DNA of 64,000 nt. It comes from Nocardia cyriacigeorgica (GTDB taxonomy: Bacteria > Actinomycetota > Actinomycetes > Mycobacteriales > Mycobacteriaceae). The DNA lies in assembly GCF_005863245.1 (NCBI RefSeq), contig NZ_VBUT01000001.1:186001-250000 (forward strand), given 5' to 3'. Below the pieces are notes generated by a model that ran no database searches, was not told where the DNA came from, and saw nothing but the letters and a program-made list of their open reading frames with translations. Position numbers and translations under genes: made by a program. Positions 20,924 through 30,398 of the stretch are shown here, in pieces (the first letter of the stretch is position 1; every line of letters begins with the position of its first letter).

Positions 20924-21992
20924 CGGTCACCTCCGGTGTGTCGGTGACGACGCCGGCGCGCAGCAGCAGCCGGTCCAGCGCCGCGTCGACCAGGTCGGCG
21001 AATTGCAGCTGCGGCATGTGCGCGGCTTCCGGCAGCTCGACCAGTTCGGCGTCCGGCAGTTCACGCGCCAGCGCGCGGGAGTTGCGGAACGGGATCACCA
21101 GGTCGTGTTTGCCGCCCAGGATGAGCACCGGGATGTCGGCGAGCACCGGCAGCGCGGCCGACTCGTCGTGCAGTTCGATCGCCTTCAGGAACTTGACGAT
21201 CGTCTCCACGGGAGTGCGGTCGATCATCAGGGTGGCGAACCGCGACAATGTCGGGCTCACCGAGCCGTGGAACGAGCTGACATGCAGGATCGGCGCGATC
21301 ACATGCTTGGCCGTCATCCGCCCGGTCTGCACCAGCGCGGGCGCGGTGTGCACCGCCATCCGGAAGCCGTCGAGGGTGGGGTTGCGCAACAGCTGGCCCA
21401 GCCCCGCGCTGGCCACCTCGGCCGCCGCCGTCGACAGCAACGCGACCCCCGCGACCCGCTGCTCGAACAGCTGCGGGTACTGCGCCGCCGCGGCCAGGAT
21501 CGCCATCCCGCCGAGCGAATGCCCGACCAGCACCAGCGGCCCGCCCGGTGCCTTCGCCTCGATGACGCGCACGAGATCGCGGCCGAGCTGACGGACCGTG
21601 CAACTGTCGGTCTCCGGCACACCCGAGCGCCCGTGCCCGCGCAGATCGAACAGCACCATCCGCACCTGCGGACCCCAGCGTTGCTCCAGATGACGACGCT
21701 GGAAGTGGAACGACTCCATGGTGTTGCAGAACCCGTGCACGAACACGACCGTGACGGGGGCATCGGCGGGACCGCATTCGCGGATGGCCAGCGGCACGCC
21801 GTCGTCGGCGAGGACCTCGTCGGCGGGATCGGAGTCGATCAGCGAGAAGTCCTCGCCCCGATAGGGATCCCGGCTCACCGGTACCAGTACCCGCGCCCCG
21901 GCCCGGCGCAACGCGTGCACCCCGGCCAAAGCCGCGACCAGGCCGGCGGTCGCCATACCGCCGCGCAGGACGGTCACTTTCCGTTTGGTCAC
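20916..21992 (-). CDS. Alpha/beta-hydrolase with N-terminal membrane segment
   Basis: 358 residues. A hydrophobic N-terminus ([17 protein letters not shown]) suggests a membrane anchor or signal. The catalytic set looks complete: oxyanion [11 protein letters not shown], nucleophile elbow GHSLGG, Asp in GGKHDLVIP and His in EAAHMPQL. The substrate is unknown. GTG 21992 overlaps the alr stop, and the stop overlaps the tsaE start, so it is embedded in the alr-tsaE operon; homologous hydrolases sit at this place in related genomes. A cell-envelope ester is a possible substrate, but this is inference. Confidence 0.88.
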   Translation of the reverse strand: MTKRKVTVLRGGMATAGLVAALAGVHALRRAGARVLVPVSRDPYRGEDFSLIDSDPADEVLADDGVPLAIRECGPADAPVTVVFVHGFCNTMESFHFQRRHLEQRWGPQVRMVLFDLRGHGRSGVPETDSCTVRQLGRDLVRVIEAKAPGGPLVLVGHSLGGMAILAAAAQYPQLFEQRVAGVALLSTAAAEVASAGLGQLLRNPTLDGFRMAVHTAPALVQTGRMTAKHVIAPILHVSSFHGSVSPTLSRFATLMIDRTPVETIVKFLKAIELHDESAALPVLADIPVLILGGKHDLVIPFRNSRALARELPDAELVELPEAAHMPQLQFADLVDAALDRLLLRAGVVTDTPEVTGD

Positions 21993-23119
21993 CGCGGGCC
22001 GCCTCGGAATCGCCGGACCACCCGGCCCCTGGGCGAACACACCACTTCGTAGTGGATGGTCTCGAGCAGGTCGGCCCATTCCTGGGCGTGCGGTTGCCCG
22101 TTGTCACCGGCGCCGAACAGCACAGCGGTATCGCCCTCGGTGACGCCGTCGAGGTTCTCGCCGAGGTCGATGACCAGCTGATCCATACACACCCGCCCGA
22201 TGCTCGGCCGGCGCGCGCCGCGCACCCAGACGTCGAACCGTCCGCCGAGCCTGCGCGAGACGCCGTCGGCGTAACCGGCGGGGATGAGCGCGACGGTGGT
22301 GTCGTGCGGGGCGATCCATTCATGCCCGTAGGAGACGCCCTCACCGGCGGCGACCTGTTTGATCAGCGAGACCTCGGCCTGGAAGGTCATAGCCGGGCGC
22401 AGCCCGAAATCGCCGAGTTCGGGGACCGGCGACAGGCCGTACACCGCGATGCCGGGGCGCACCATGTCGAAGGCGAGATCCGGGCGGGTCAGCGTGGCCG
22501 CCGAGTTGGCCAGGTGCGTGATCTCCGGTTCGAGGCCGTACTCCTTGGCGGTGGCGATGGCCTCGACGAAGCGGTCGCGCTGGACGTCGATGATCGGGTG
22601 GTGCGGCTCATCGGCGTGCGCGAGATGGGAGAAGATCGCGCGGAAGCGCACCACCTGCTCGTCGACCAGAGCCCGCAGCGCCGTGAGGACCTCGCGGTAT
22701 TCGGTGACCGAGACGCCGTTGCGGTTGAGGCCGGTGTCGACCTTGAGGGTCAGGATCGCGGTGCGCCCGAGCCGCCGGGCCGCGGCCTCGACACCACGCA
22801 GCTGCGACAGCGACGACACGCCGATCTCGATATCGGCGGCGATCGCGGCACCGTAATCGGCGTCGGAGTTGTTGAGCCAGGTCAGGATCGGCGCGGTGAT
22901 CCCGGCCTCGCGCAGCTGCACCGCTTCACCGATCGTGGTGACGCCGAGTTCGGCGGCGCCCGCCGCCAGCGCGGCCCGCCCGACCTCGACCGCGCCATGG
23001 TTGTAGCCATCGGCCTTCACCACGATCATCACCGTCGCCCCGCCGGCGTGTTCACGCAGGATCCGCACGTTATGAGCGATGGCATCCAGATCGACGACCG
23101 TCTCCACTTGCGCATTCAC
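21989..23119 (-). CDS. alr: Alanine racemase
   Basis: Makes D-alanine for peptidoglycan. PLP-dependent type III fold, 376 residues from GTG 23119. The PLP Lys35 is in [10 protein letters not shown] and the second catalytic Tyr is in GVSYGHEW. The C-terminal domain has [21 protein letters not shown] is about 10 bases upstream. It is the first gene of the operon leading to tsaD. The longer upstream frame runs into decayed sequence and is rejected. Confidence 0.96.
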   Translation of the reverse strand: MNAQVETVVDLDAIAHNVRILREHAGGATVMIVVKADGYNHGAVEVGRAALAAGAAELGVTTIGEAVQLREAGITAPILTWLNNSDADYGAAIAADIEIGVSSLSQLRGVEAAARRLGRTAILTLKVDTGLNRNGVSVTEYREVLTALRALVDEQVVRFRAIFSHLAHADEPHHPIIDVQRDRFVEAIATAKEYGLEPEITHLANSAATLTRPDLAFDMVRPGIAVYGLSPVPELGDFGLRPAMTFQAEVSLIKQVAAGEGVSYGHEWIAPHDTTVALIPAGYADGVSRRLGGRFDVWVRGARRPSIGRVCMDQLVIDLGENLDGVTEGDTAVLFGAGDNGQPHAQEWADLLETIHYEVVCSPRGRVVRRFRGGPR

Positions 23120-23235
23120 GATTCCCGATCCTGCCACCAACGCGGTCGTCCGGGGTGGGCGACCACCCTGGTCTTCGGCATCGGCAGGCTTGGGTCGAGC
23201 GGCAAGGGGCGCGGCGACCCACGGGGGCGCGGCCG

Positions 23236-23400
23236 GTGTCACAGCAGCGCGTCGCGGAGATCACAGCGATGACCGGAACTCCGCGTGCAGACCAGCAGGC
23301 TGTCGAGCGCCACGAAGCGAGAACATGCAGCGTGCCGATCGCAGGCCTCAGGTGCCGCAGCAATGGGGTCGCGGAGAACAGAGCGACGGAGGGAGTTTCG
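23236..23400 (-). repeat. Decayed copies of the nnr 3' end
   Basis: The spacer between nnr and alr holds at least one diverged copy of the last 20 or so codons of nnr (frame reading SATPLLRHLRPAIGTL against SATPLLHHLRPAIRTL in Nnr) and a shorter third copy near 23236-23275 (cagcgcgtcgcggagatcac). They lack starts and are interrupted. The remainder of the 297-base spacer shows no gene. Confidence 0.6.
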
Positions 23401-23416
23401 GAGCGCGGTCCGACGA

Positions 23417-24859
23417 TCACTCGGCGAGTGCGCGAAGTGTGCGAATCGCGGGCCGCAGGTGATGCAGCAGCGGCGTCGCCGAGATCGGCGCGGCGGCCGG
23501 ACCCTCGGCGGCGGCGAGGTTGGCGGCCAAGGCATGCACTCGCGCGGCCGCGGCCGCCGACCAGCCCGGTTCCCGGCCGGCGGCGAGCAGCGCACCGATC
23601 ACACCGGACAACACGTCACCGGCGCCCGCCGTCGCTGCCCATGATCCGCCCGCCTCGTTCACCAGCACCGGTTTACCGGGTTCGGCGACCAACGTGGCGC
23701 GCCCCTTGAGCAGCACCGTCACGCCCCACGATGCGGCCAGTTCGCGGACCGCGGCGACGCGATCGGCGCCGAGCGGCTGCCCGGTGAGGCGGGCGAATTC
23801 GCCGGCGTGCGGGGTCAGCACGGTCGGTGCCGTGCGGTCGCGCACCATGGCGGGATGGTCGGCGAGCAGGGTCAGGCCGTCGGCGTCGACCACGACGGGC
23901 AGGTCGGTGGCCAGGATCTGGGCCATCCGGGCCCACGCGCCGTCGTCGGTGCCGGACCCGGGACCGAACACCCAGGACTGGACCCGCCCGGCCAACGCGA
24001 CATTGCGCGCGGCCACCACCTCCGGGTAGTGGGCGAGCACCTCGTCCGCGCCGCTGCCCGCATAACGCACCATCCCGGAGGTCGCCGCCACGGCCGCCCC
24101 GGTACACAGCACGGCCGCACCCGGATACGCCGCACTGCCGGCACAGATACCGGTGACGCCCTGGCTGTACTTGTCATCGGCCGCGCCCGGTACCGGCCAC
24201 TTCGCCCCGATCTCACGCGGTTCGAGGGCGACGAGATCGGGCTCGGGCAGCCGTAATCCGATGGGCACCAACTCGATTCGCCCGCACCGGTCCGCGGCCA
24301 GCGCATGCACGGGTTTATAGGCGCCGAAACTGACGGTCACCTGCGCCCGCACCGCCGGACCGTCGACGGCGCCGGTGTCCGGGTCGACGCCGCTCGGCAG
24401 ATCCGCCGCCACGATCGGCGCCTCGATCCGCGACACGATCTCCGCCGCCCGCGGCCGCAACGAACCACGTCCGGAGATGCCGACGATGCCGTCGATCACC
24501 AGATCCGGCCGGCCGACGTCCGCCCACACCCGTCCGCCGGCTTTGCGCAGCGCCGCAAGCCCTTCCGCATGCGCGCGCTCCGGATTCAACAACACCGCGT
24601 CGACCACCACGCCGCGACGCCTCAGGAACGAACCCGTCCACAACGCGTCACCACCGTTATCGCCCGAGCCGACCAGCAGCGTCACCGACCGACCCGCGAC
24701 ACCACCGGTGCGGGCACGCAACTCCTGCGCGACGACGATCGCCAGCCCGTACGCCGCCCGCCGCATCGGCACCCCGGCCGCGACCCTGGTGAACAACTCC
24801 GCCTCGGCCGCCCGGACCGCGTCGACGGAGTAATAGCCCCGCTGCGAACACATCGCCAC
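23417..24859 (-). CDS. nnr: Bifunctional NAD(P)H-hydrate epimerase/dehydratase
   Basis: Repairs hydrated NADH/NADPH. About 480 residues from GTG 24859 (VAMCSQRGYYSVDA), with GGAGG five bases upstream; ATG 24853 is also possible. The N-terminal epimerase domain has VGSGDNGGDALW and LPSGVDPDTG. The C-terminal ADP-dependent dehydratase domain has LTPHAGEFARLTG, LLKGRATLV and AGAGDVLSGVIGALLA. It is equivalent to Rv3433c by sequence and place. Its 3' end has been copied into the downstream spacer. Confidence 0.95.
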   Translation of the reverse strand: MAMCSQRGYYSVDAVRAAEAELFTRVAAGVPMRRAAYGLAIVVAQELRARTGGVAGRSVTLLVGSGDNGGDALWTGSFLRRRGVVVDAVLLNPERAHAEGLAALRKAGGRVWADVGRPDLVIDGIVGISGRGSLRPRAAEIVSRIEAPIVAADLPSGVDPDTGAVDGPAVRAQVTVSFGAYKPVHALAADRCGRIELVPIGLRLPEPDLVALEPREIGAKWPVPGAADDKYSQGVTGICAGSAAYPGAAVLCTGAAVAATSGMVRYAGSGADEVLAHYPEVVAARNVALAGRVQSWVFGPGSGTDDGAWARMAQILATDLPVVVDADGLTLLADHPAMVRDRTAPTVLTPHAGEFARLTGQPLGADRVAAVRELAASWGVTVLLKGRATLVAEPGKPVLVNEAGGSWAATAGAGDVLSGVIGALLAAGREPGWSAAAAARVHALAANLAAAEGPAAAPISATPLLHHLRPAIRTLRALAE

Positions 24860-24914
24860 ACGCACCTCCACTGGTTGCTCGGGCCGTGACCTCCGCAGAC
24901 TACGCTTGATCATC

Positions 24915-25328
24915 ATGCCTACGCCGCGTCGTCACGCCACCGTCATCGCCGCCGGATTCGTCGTCGCGGCGGCGCTACTGTCCGGCTGCGGCTCCGACGA
25001 GGAGGCCCCCGCCGGGCCGACGACCACCGCGACCTCGGCCGCCACCTCCGCCCCCGCCGCCGACGGTCAGGCCCAGACCTTCGTGGTCGACGTCGACGAC
25101 ATGACGTTCTCCCCCGCCGACCTCACCATCGCCGTCGGCGACACCGTCACCTGGAAGTTCTCCGACGACGTCGTGCACGGCGTGCAGGGCATCGGCGACA
25201 AGGCGATGGGCATCAACAGCCCGCTGTTCACCGAGGGCGAGTGGAGCCACACCTTCACGACCCCCGGCACGTTCCGCTACCTGTGCCCCATCCATCCGGA
25301 GATGCGCGGCACCATCACCGTGCGGTAG
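24915..25328 (+). CDS. Cupredoxin-type copper lipoprotein
   Basis: 137 residues. Signal peptide with lipobox LLSGC at about residue 24, then an Ala/Thr linker and a plastocyanin-like domain. Copper ligands are visible: His in DDVVHGV and the Cys, His and Met in YLCPIHPEMRG. It is likely exported, lipid-anchored and electron-carrying or copper-binding. ATG 24915 lies 56 bases from the divergent nnr start, with no clear ribosome site, so possibly leaderless. Confidence 0.88.
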   Translation: MPTPRRHATVIAAGFVVAAALLSGCGSDEEAPAGPTTTATSAATSAPAADGQAQTFVVDVDDMTFSPADLTIAVGDTVTWKFSDDVVHGVQGIGDKAMGINSPLFTEGEWSHTFTTPGTFRYLCPIHPEMRGTITVR

Positions 25329-25332
25329 GCCC

Positions 25333-25815
25333 TCACACGGGACGATATTCGCAGCTGCTCGCACTGCCCGCGTTCAACGCTTCGACCGCCGAGACCAGCG
25401 GCGCCAGTTCGGGATTCGCGGCGGCCTGCTGAAGTGCGCTGGTCAACGCCGCGTCGTGGGTGGGCCGGGCCCGGTCGAGTAGTTCGAGACCGGCCGGGGT
25501 GACGTCGGTGTAGATGCCGCGGCGATCGTCAGGGCACAGGTATCGCTGCAACAGCCCGCGATCCTCCAGCCGGGAGACCAGCCGCGTCGTCGCACTCTGA
25601 CTCAGCACGACCGCCTCGGCCACCTGATGCATCCGCAGGTGCCCGCCCGGCCCGTCGTGCTGCCGGGACAACACCACCAGCAGCGAGTACTCGCGCACGC
25701 TGAGCTCGTGGCCGGTCTGCAGAGCGCGTTCGATATGCGCCTCGATCCGGTCGTGCAGTAGCGACAGCGCGTACCAGCCATCGGCGAGGCCGGTGAGAGC
25801 GGCGTCGGCGGTCAT
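25333..25815 (-). CDS. MarR-family transcriptional regulator
   Basis: 160 residues. Winged helix core: recognition helix SQSATTRLVSRLEDRGLLQR and wing CPDDRRGIYTDVTPAGLELL. AAGGA lies just upstream of ATG 25815. It is divergent from the adjacent MFS exporter gene, the classical layout for a repressor controlling an efflux pump and itself; the ligand is unknown. It is convergent with the cupredoxin gene, 4 bases apart. Confidence 0.9.
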   Translation of the reverse strand: MTADAALTGLADGWYALSLLHDRIEAHIERALQTGHELSVREYSLLVVLSRQHDGPGGHLRMHQVAEAVVLSQSATTRLVSRLEDRGLLQRYLCPDDRRGIYTDVTPAGLELLDRARPTHDAALTSALQQAAANPELAPLVSAVEALNAGSASSCEYRPV

Positions 25816-25876
25816 GGATGGTCCTTCCCTCGGAACTCTGCCCCCAGGATAGATGACTTCCGAAATAGCCAGCGCT

Positions 25877-25890
25877 TGCAATTAAATGCA
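25877..25890. promoter_or_regulatory. Candidate MarR operator
   Basis: TGCAATTAAATGCA is an imperfect palindrome (12 of 14 positions) in an A/T-rich patch between the marR and MFS starts; a further GCAATTA copy follows at 25894-25900. The size and place suit a MarR dimer site. Confidence 0.5.
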
Positions 25891-25945
25891 CACGCAATTA
25901 TTGTCAGCGCCTGTAAAGCTCGTAGACAACAGTGGAGGCGTTTCC

Positions 25946-27163
25946 ATGCCGCTCGCCCTGCTCGCCCTGACCCTCGGGGCGTTCGCCATCGGCACAACCG
26001 AATTCATCGTGGTGGGGCTGCTGCCCGACATCGCGGCCGACTACACGGTGTCCATCCCCACCGCGGGCCTGCTCGTCACCGGCTACGCGCTCGGCGTCGT
26101 CGCCGGCGCGCCGGTGATGACCGGGCTCGGCACCCGCGTCTCCCGCAAACGCATGCTGCTCGGATCATTGCTGCTGCTGATCGCGGGAAATCTGCTGTCG
26201 GCCGTGGCACCGAGCTTCGCGCTCATGCTGACCGGACGGATCGTCGCCTCACTGGCGCACGGCGCGTTCTTCGGCATCGGCGCGGTGGTCGCGGGCAGTC
26301 TGGTCGCCGCCGATCGCAAGGCCGGTGCCATCGCCATCATGTTCACCGGTCTCACCGCAGCGACCGTCGTCGGCGTGCCGCTCGGCACCCTGCTCGGCCA
26401 GCAGTTCGGCTGGCGACTCACCTTCGCGCTGGTGGCCGTGATCGGTGTGATCGGACTCGTCGGCGTCGCCGCGCTGGTGCCCGACCAGCCGGCACCGCGC
26501 GATGCCCGGTTGCGTTCGGAATTCTCCGCCCTGGCCAATCCGCAGGTGCTGCTCGCCATGGCCATGACAGTGCTCGGTTTCGGTGGTGTGTTCGCCGCCA
26601 TCACCTATCTCGCGCCGATGATGACCGAGGTCAGCGGCTACGCAGAAGGCTCGGTGACCTGGCTGCTGGTGCTGTTCGGCCTCGGCATGTTCGCAGGCAA
26701 CCTGATCGGCGGCCGTTACGCCGACCGGCACCTCATGCCCATGCTGTACATCTCGCTCGGTCTGCTCGCGGCGGTGCTGGCGTTGTTCACCGTCACCGCG
26801 CACAGCAAGCCGCTGGCCGCCGTCACCGTCGTGTTGATCGGCGCGCTCGGTTTCGCCACCGTGCCGCCCTTGCAGAAGCGCGTCCTCGACCAGGCGGCCG
26901 GCGCACCGACCTTGGCCTCGGCGATCAATATCGGCGCGTTCAACCTGGGCAATGCGCTGGCCGCATGGCTCGGCGGTCTCGTGATCTCGGCCGGGCTCGG
27001 CTACACCGCCCCCAACTGGGTCGGCGCGCTGCTCGCCGCCAGCGCGCTGGGGTTGGCCGTCGTGTCGGCAAGGCTGGAACGTGGCGCCGCGCCGAACCGC
27101 CCCGGCCCGAGCACGGCCGATCCGGCCCCGATCGACAGCCAGGCCATGGCACCAGCCCGCTAG
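25946..27163 (+). CDS. MFS exporter (DHA1, AraJ/Cmx-like)
   Basis: 405 residues with 12 predicted helices. The N-terminus LGAFAIGTTEFIVVGLLPDIA is typical of the DHA1 sugar-efflux/chloramphenicol exporter group, and the loop between helices 2 and 3 reads GTRVSRKRMLLG. GGAGG lies 8 bases before ATG 25946. It would extrude small drugs or metabolites by proton antiport; the substrate is not determined. It is probably repressed by the divergent MarR protein. The last 25 residues are polar and Pro-rich. Confidence 0.9.
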   Translation: MPLALLALTLGAFAIGTTEFIVVGLLPDIAADYTVSIPTAGLLVTGYALGVVAGAPVMTGLGTRVSRKRMLLGSLLLLIAGNLLSAVAPSFALMLTGRIVASLAHGAFFGIGAVVAGSLVAADRKAGAIAIMFTGLTAATVVGVPLGTLLGQQFGWRLTFALVAVIGVIGLVGVAALVPDQPAPRDARLRSEFSALANPQVLLAMAMTVLGFGGVFAAITYLAPMMTEVSGYAEGSVTWLLVLFGLGMFAGNLIGGRYADRHLMPMLYISLGLLAAVLALFTVTAHSKPLAAVTVVLIGALGFATVPPLQKRVLDQAAGAPTLASAINIGAFNLGNALAAWLGGLVISAGLGYTAPNWVGALLAASALGLAVVSARLERGAAPNRPGPSTADPAPIDSQAMAPAR

Positions 27164-27306
27164 CACGCAGGCCTTACCCACCCGCACTCCACGCGACAGC
27201 CCCCGTCTCCGGGCACGAGAGACACATGAGCGAGAGGTCTACTCGCACGATGCTTCAGTCATGTAGCTCTCGACGCCCGCGAGCTCGGGCCCCGGTGGCG
27301 GAACGG

Positions 27307-27342
27307 ACAACGACCCGGACCGATAGTGGTCCGGGTCGTTGT
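27307..27342. terminator. Bidirectional terminator between MFS and glmS
   Basis: Perfect 15-base stem ACAACGACCCGGACC / GGTCCGGGTCGTTGT with a 6-base loop, followed by a T-rich TCTGTCGTT. It serves both convergent genes. Confidence 0.85.
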
Positions 27343-27357
27343 CTGTCGTTGGGCGAT

Positions 27358-29241
27358 CTATTCGACGGTGACAGATTTGGCCAGGTTGCGCGGCTTGTCG
27401 ACGTCGTACCCACGCGCCTGCGCCACCTCGGCGGCGAAGATCTGCAACGGAACCGTCGACAGCAGCGGCTGGAACAGCGTCGGCGCGGACGGGATCTCGA
27501 TCAGATCGTCGGCGAACGGGCGCACCGTATCGTCGCCCTCCTCCGCGATGACGATCGTGCGCGCCCCACGCGCCTGGATCTCGCGGATATTGCTCAGCAG
27601 CTTCGAGTGCAGCACCGCGCGACCCTTCGGCGACGGCATCACCACGATCACCGGCAGCCCGTCCTCGATCAGTGCGATCGGACCGTGCTTGAGCTCACCC
27701 GCCGCGAAACCCTCCGCGTGCATGTACGCCAGCTCCTTGAGCTTGAGCGCACCTTCGAGCGCGACCGGGTAGCCGACGTGGCGGCCGAGGAACAGCACCG
27801 TCGGCACCTGCGCCAGCTCCCGCGCGATCGCTCGCACCTGCGGCGCCGTCTCCAGCACCCGCGACACCAGCTTCGGCATCGCCTCCAGCTCGGCGAACTC
27901 GCGCGCCACCTCGTCGGGGTATTTGGTGCCGCGCGCCTGCGCGAGAGCCAGCCCGACCAGGTAGTTGGCCGTCACCTGCGCCAGGAACGCCTTGGTCGAG
28001 GCGACGCCGATCTCCGGCCCGGCCCTGGTGTAGAGCACCGCATCGGATTCGCGCGGAATCTGCGCGCCGTTGGTATTGCAGATGGCCAGCACGCGCGCCT
28101 TCTGCTCCTTGGCGTGGCGCACCGCTTCCAGCGTGTCGGCGGTTTCGCCGGACTGCGAGACGGCCACCACCAGCGTGGAGCGGTCGAGCACCGGGTCGCG
28201 GTAGCGGAACTCACTGGCCAGCTCCACCTCGACGGGCAGCCTGGTCCAATGCTCGATCGCGTACTTGGCCAGCAGGCCCGAGTGGTAGGCGCTGCCGCAG
28301 GCCACGACGAACACCTTGTCGACGTCGCGCAGTTCCTGATCGGCCAGCCGCTGCTCGTCGAGCACGATCCGGCCGGAGCCCCCGTGGCTGGTGTCGAAAT
28401 GCCCCATGAGCGTTTCGGCGACCGCGGCGGGCTGCTCCTCGATCTCCTTGAGCATGAAGTAGTCGTGCCCGCCCTTTTCGGCGGCGGCCAGATCCCAGTC
28501 GATGGTGAACGGCCGGGTGCGTGAACCCGCGTCGTTGCCGGCGAAGTCGGTGACCCGGTAGCTGTCGGCGGTGATCACCACCGCCTGGTCCTGGCCGAGT
28601 TCGACGGCCTCGCGGGTGTGTTCGATGAACGCCGTCACGTCCGAGGCGATGAACATCTCGCCCTTGCCGACACCCACGACCAGGGGGGTGGAGCGGCGCG
28701 CGGCAATGATCTTGTCCGGATGGTCGGCGTGAGTGAAGACCAGCGTGAACGCGCCCTCCAGGCGGCGCAGCACAGCCAGCGCGCTCGCCTCGAAATCACC
28801 CGCCGTCGGGCCCTCGGCGTAGGCGCGCGACACCAGATGCACCGCGACCTCGGTATCGGTATCGCTGCGCAACTCGACACCGGCCTCTTCGAGTTCACGA
28901 CGCAGCGGCGCGAAATTCTCGATGATGCCGTTGTGCACCACCGCGACCGATCCCGCTTCGTCCCGATGCGGGTGCGCGTTGCGATCGGTCGGCGCGCCGT
29001 GCGTGGCCCAGCGGGTGTGCCCCATGCCGGTGCTGCCCGCGAACGCGCCCGCACCGGCTTCGCCCAGCTCAGCCTCCAGATTCGCGAGACGCCCGGCCTT
29101 GCGTTCCACCGCGATGGCGCCCGCTCCGTCGAGGATCGCGACGCCCGCCGAGTCGTATCCGCGATACTCCATGCGGCGCAACGCGTCGACGACGACGCCG
29201 AGAGCATCCCGGTACCCGACGTACCCCACGATTCCGCACAT
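27358..29241 (-). CDS. glmS: Glucosamine-6-phosphate synthase (isomerising)
   Basis: Makes glucosamine-6-phosphate from fructose-6-phosphate and glutamine, the entry to UDP-GlcNAc. 627 residues. The N-terminal nucleophile Cys2 is in MCGIVGYVG, the glutaminase motifs are GHTRWATHG and HNGIIENF, and two SIS domains follow (ACGSAYHSG, VSQSGETADTLEA). The C-terminus DVDKPRNLAKSVTVE is canonical. glmM lies further along the window, so two early amino-sugar steps are neighbours. Confidence 0.98.
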   Translation of the reverse strand: MCGIVGYVGYRDALGVVVDALRRMEYRGYDSAGVAILDGAGAIAVERKAGRLANLEAELGEAGAGAFAGSTGMGHTRWATHGAPTDRNAHPHRDEAGSVAVVHNGIIENFAPLRRELEEAGVELRSDTDTEVAVHLVSRAYAEGPTAGDFEASALAVLRRLEGAFTLVFTHADHPDKIIAARRSTPLVVGVGKGEMFIASDVTAFIEHTREAVELGQDQAVVITADSYRVTDFAGNDAGSRTRPFTIDWDLAAAEKGGHDYFMLKEIEEQPAAVAETLMGHFDTSHGGSGRIVLDEQRLADQELRDVDKVFVVACGSAYHSGLLAKYAIEHWTRLPVEVELASEFRYRDPVLDRSTLVVAVSQSGETADTLEAVRHAKEQKARVLAICNTNGAQIPRESDAVLYTRAGPEIGVASTKAFLAQVTANYLVGLALAQARGTKYPDEVAREFAELEAMPKLVSRVLETAPQVRAIARELAQVPTVLFLGRHVGYPVALEGALKLKELAYMHAEGFAAGELKHGPIALIEDGLPVIVVMPSPKGRAVLHSKLLSNIREIQARGARTIVIAEEGDDTVRPFADDLIEIPSAPTLFQPLLSTVPLQIFAAEVAQARGYDVDKPRNLAKSVTVE

Positions 29242-29277
29242 GGCTCACCAGAGTACTTATCGGATAACGTTCACGTC

Positions 29278-30141
29278 GTGTCGGCGTCTGTGAAATCCCT
29301 CCTGAGCACCCTGACCAGCCGCGGCCCGCACCGGGTGCTGCGCGGCAACCTGGCCATCGCGGGCCAGCCCGGCGTCGTGTACACCCCCGACTCGGGCCGC
29401 AACCTACCCGCCGTGGCGTTCGGCCACGGCTGGATGACCGGCTCCGACCACTACCGGTCGCTGCTGGAACACCTGGCGTCCTGGGGTTTCGTCACCGCCG
29501 CCCCCGACACCGAACGCGGCCCCATCCCCTCACACCTCGGCCTGGCCACCGACCTGCTCACCACCCTCGACATCTGCGCCGGCGTGCGCCTCGGTGACGG
29601 CGCGATCAGCGTCCACCCCGACAAGCTGGCCTTGGCAGGCCACGCCATGGGCGCGGGCGCCGCCGTCATCGCCGCCGCCCAGCGCCGGGTAGCCGCCGTA
29701 GCCGCCCTCTTCCCGGCCCCCACCGCCCCCGCCGCCGAATCCATCGCCGCCGACATCGACACCCCCGCCCTCATCCTCGCCGGCGCCACCGACCTGCGCT
29801 CCACCAACTCGAACGCCATCCCCCTGGCCGCAGCCTGGGGCGGCCCCATGCTCCTGCGCACCATCGACAAAGCCTCCGCCGACGGCCTCCCCGAAGGCCG
29901 CCGCCTGATGACCCTGCTCGGCGCAGGCAAACACGAACACAAAACCGCCCGAACCACCCGCGCCCTGCTCACCGGCTACCTACTCGCCACCGTCCAGGGC
30001 GACAAAACCTACTCGGCCTTCGCCGACCCCGAAGCCTCCATCCCCCACACCCACCTCATCGACCCCCACGCCGACGAGGTACCCGTCGAGAAGCCGAGCC
30101 CGGCCAAGCTGGGGCAGTTGGTCGCGTTGGTGCGGAAGTAG
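29278..30141 (+). CDS. Dienelactone-hydrolase/chlorophyllase-like protein with Ala at the nucleophile
   Basis: 287 residues from GTG 29278. The fold motifs are PAVAFGHGWM (oxyanion region) and a late Asp in LILAGATDLRS. The nucleophile elbow reads G-H-A-M-G where family members have G-H-S-M-G, so the catalytic Ser is replaced by Ala (codon GCC). It may be a pseudoenzyme or binding protein. It is divergent from glmS across 36 bases, with no clear ribosome site, so possibly leaderless. Codon use is very C-rich toward the 3' end. Confidence 0.8.
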   Translation: MSASVKSLLSTLTSRGPHRVLRGNLAIAGQPGVVYTPDSGRNLPAVAFGHGWMTGSDHYRSLLEHLASWGFVTAAPDTERGPIPSHLGLATDLLTTLDICAGVRLGDGAISVHPDKLALAGHAMGAGAAVIAAAQRRVAAVAALFPAPTAPAAESIAADIDTPALILAGATDLRSTNSNAIPLAAAWGGPMLLRTIDKASADGLPEGRRLMTLLGAGKHEHKTARTTRALLTGYLLATVQGDKTYSAFADPEASIPHTHLIDPHADEVPVEKPSPAKLGQLVALVRK

Positions 30142-30398
30142 TCGGAGCGCGTCTTCTCCACGCCCGTATCGCGCAGCGGTCGGCCTTCACATCGCGCCAC
30201 CTGCTAGGCCGAATCCGCCGCGGCGATCGCGCGGGTTACGCACACATCGCTCCACCCGCCCCAATTCGGATCCGAATCCGCCCCGCGGTCACACGGACGA
30301 CAGATCGCCACCCACGAGTGGCACAGCAGCGTGGAGCTTCCCGGGTTTCACCGCGCTGATGTGCCCTCGTCACGTCTTCGCCCAGACGCCCCAGCTAG

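Noticed and set aside
27290..27308. GCCCCGGTGGCGGAAC, resembling the 5' end of a tRNA-Leu
   Set aside because: No anticodon arm or acceptor 3' half follows; the sequence runs directly into the terminator stem.
25876..28524. 882-codon plus-strand open frame
   Set aside because: It runs antisense through glmS and in an alternative frame through the MFS gene; Arg/His-rich composition is a GC-bias shadow, and both true genes are certain.
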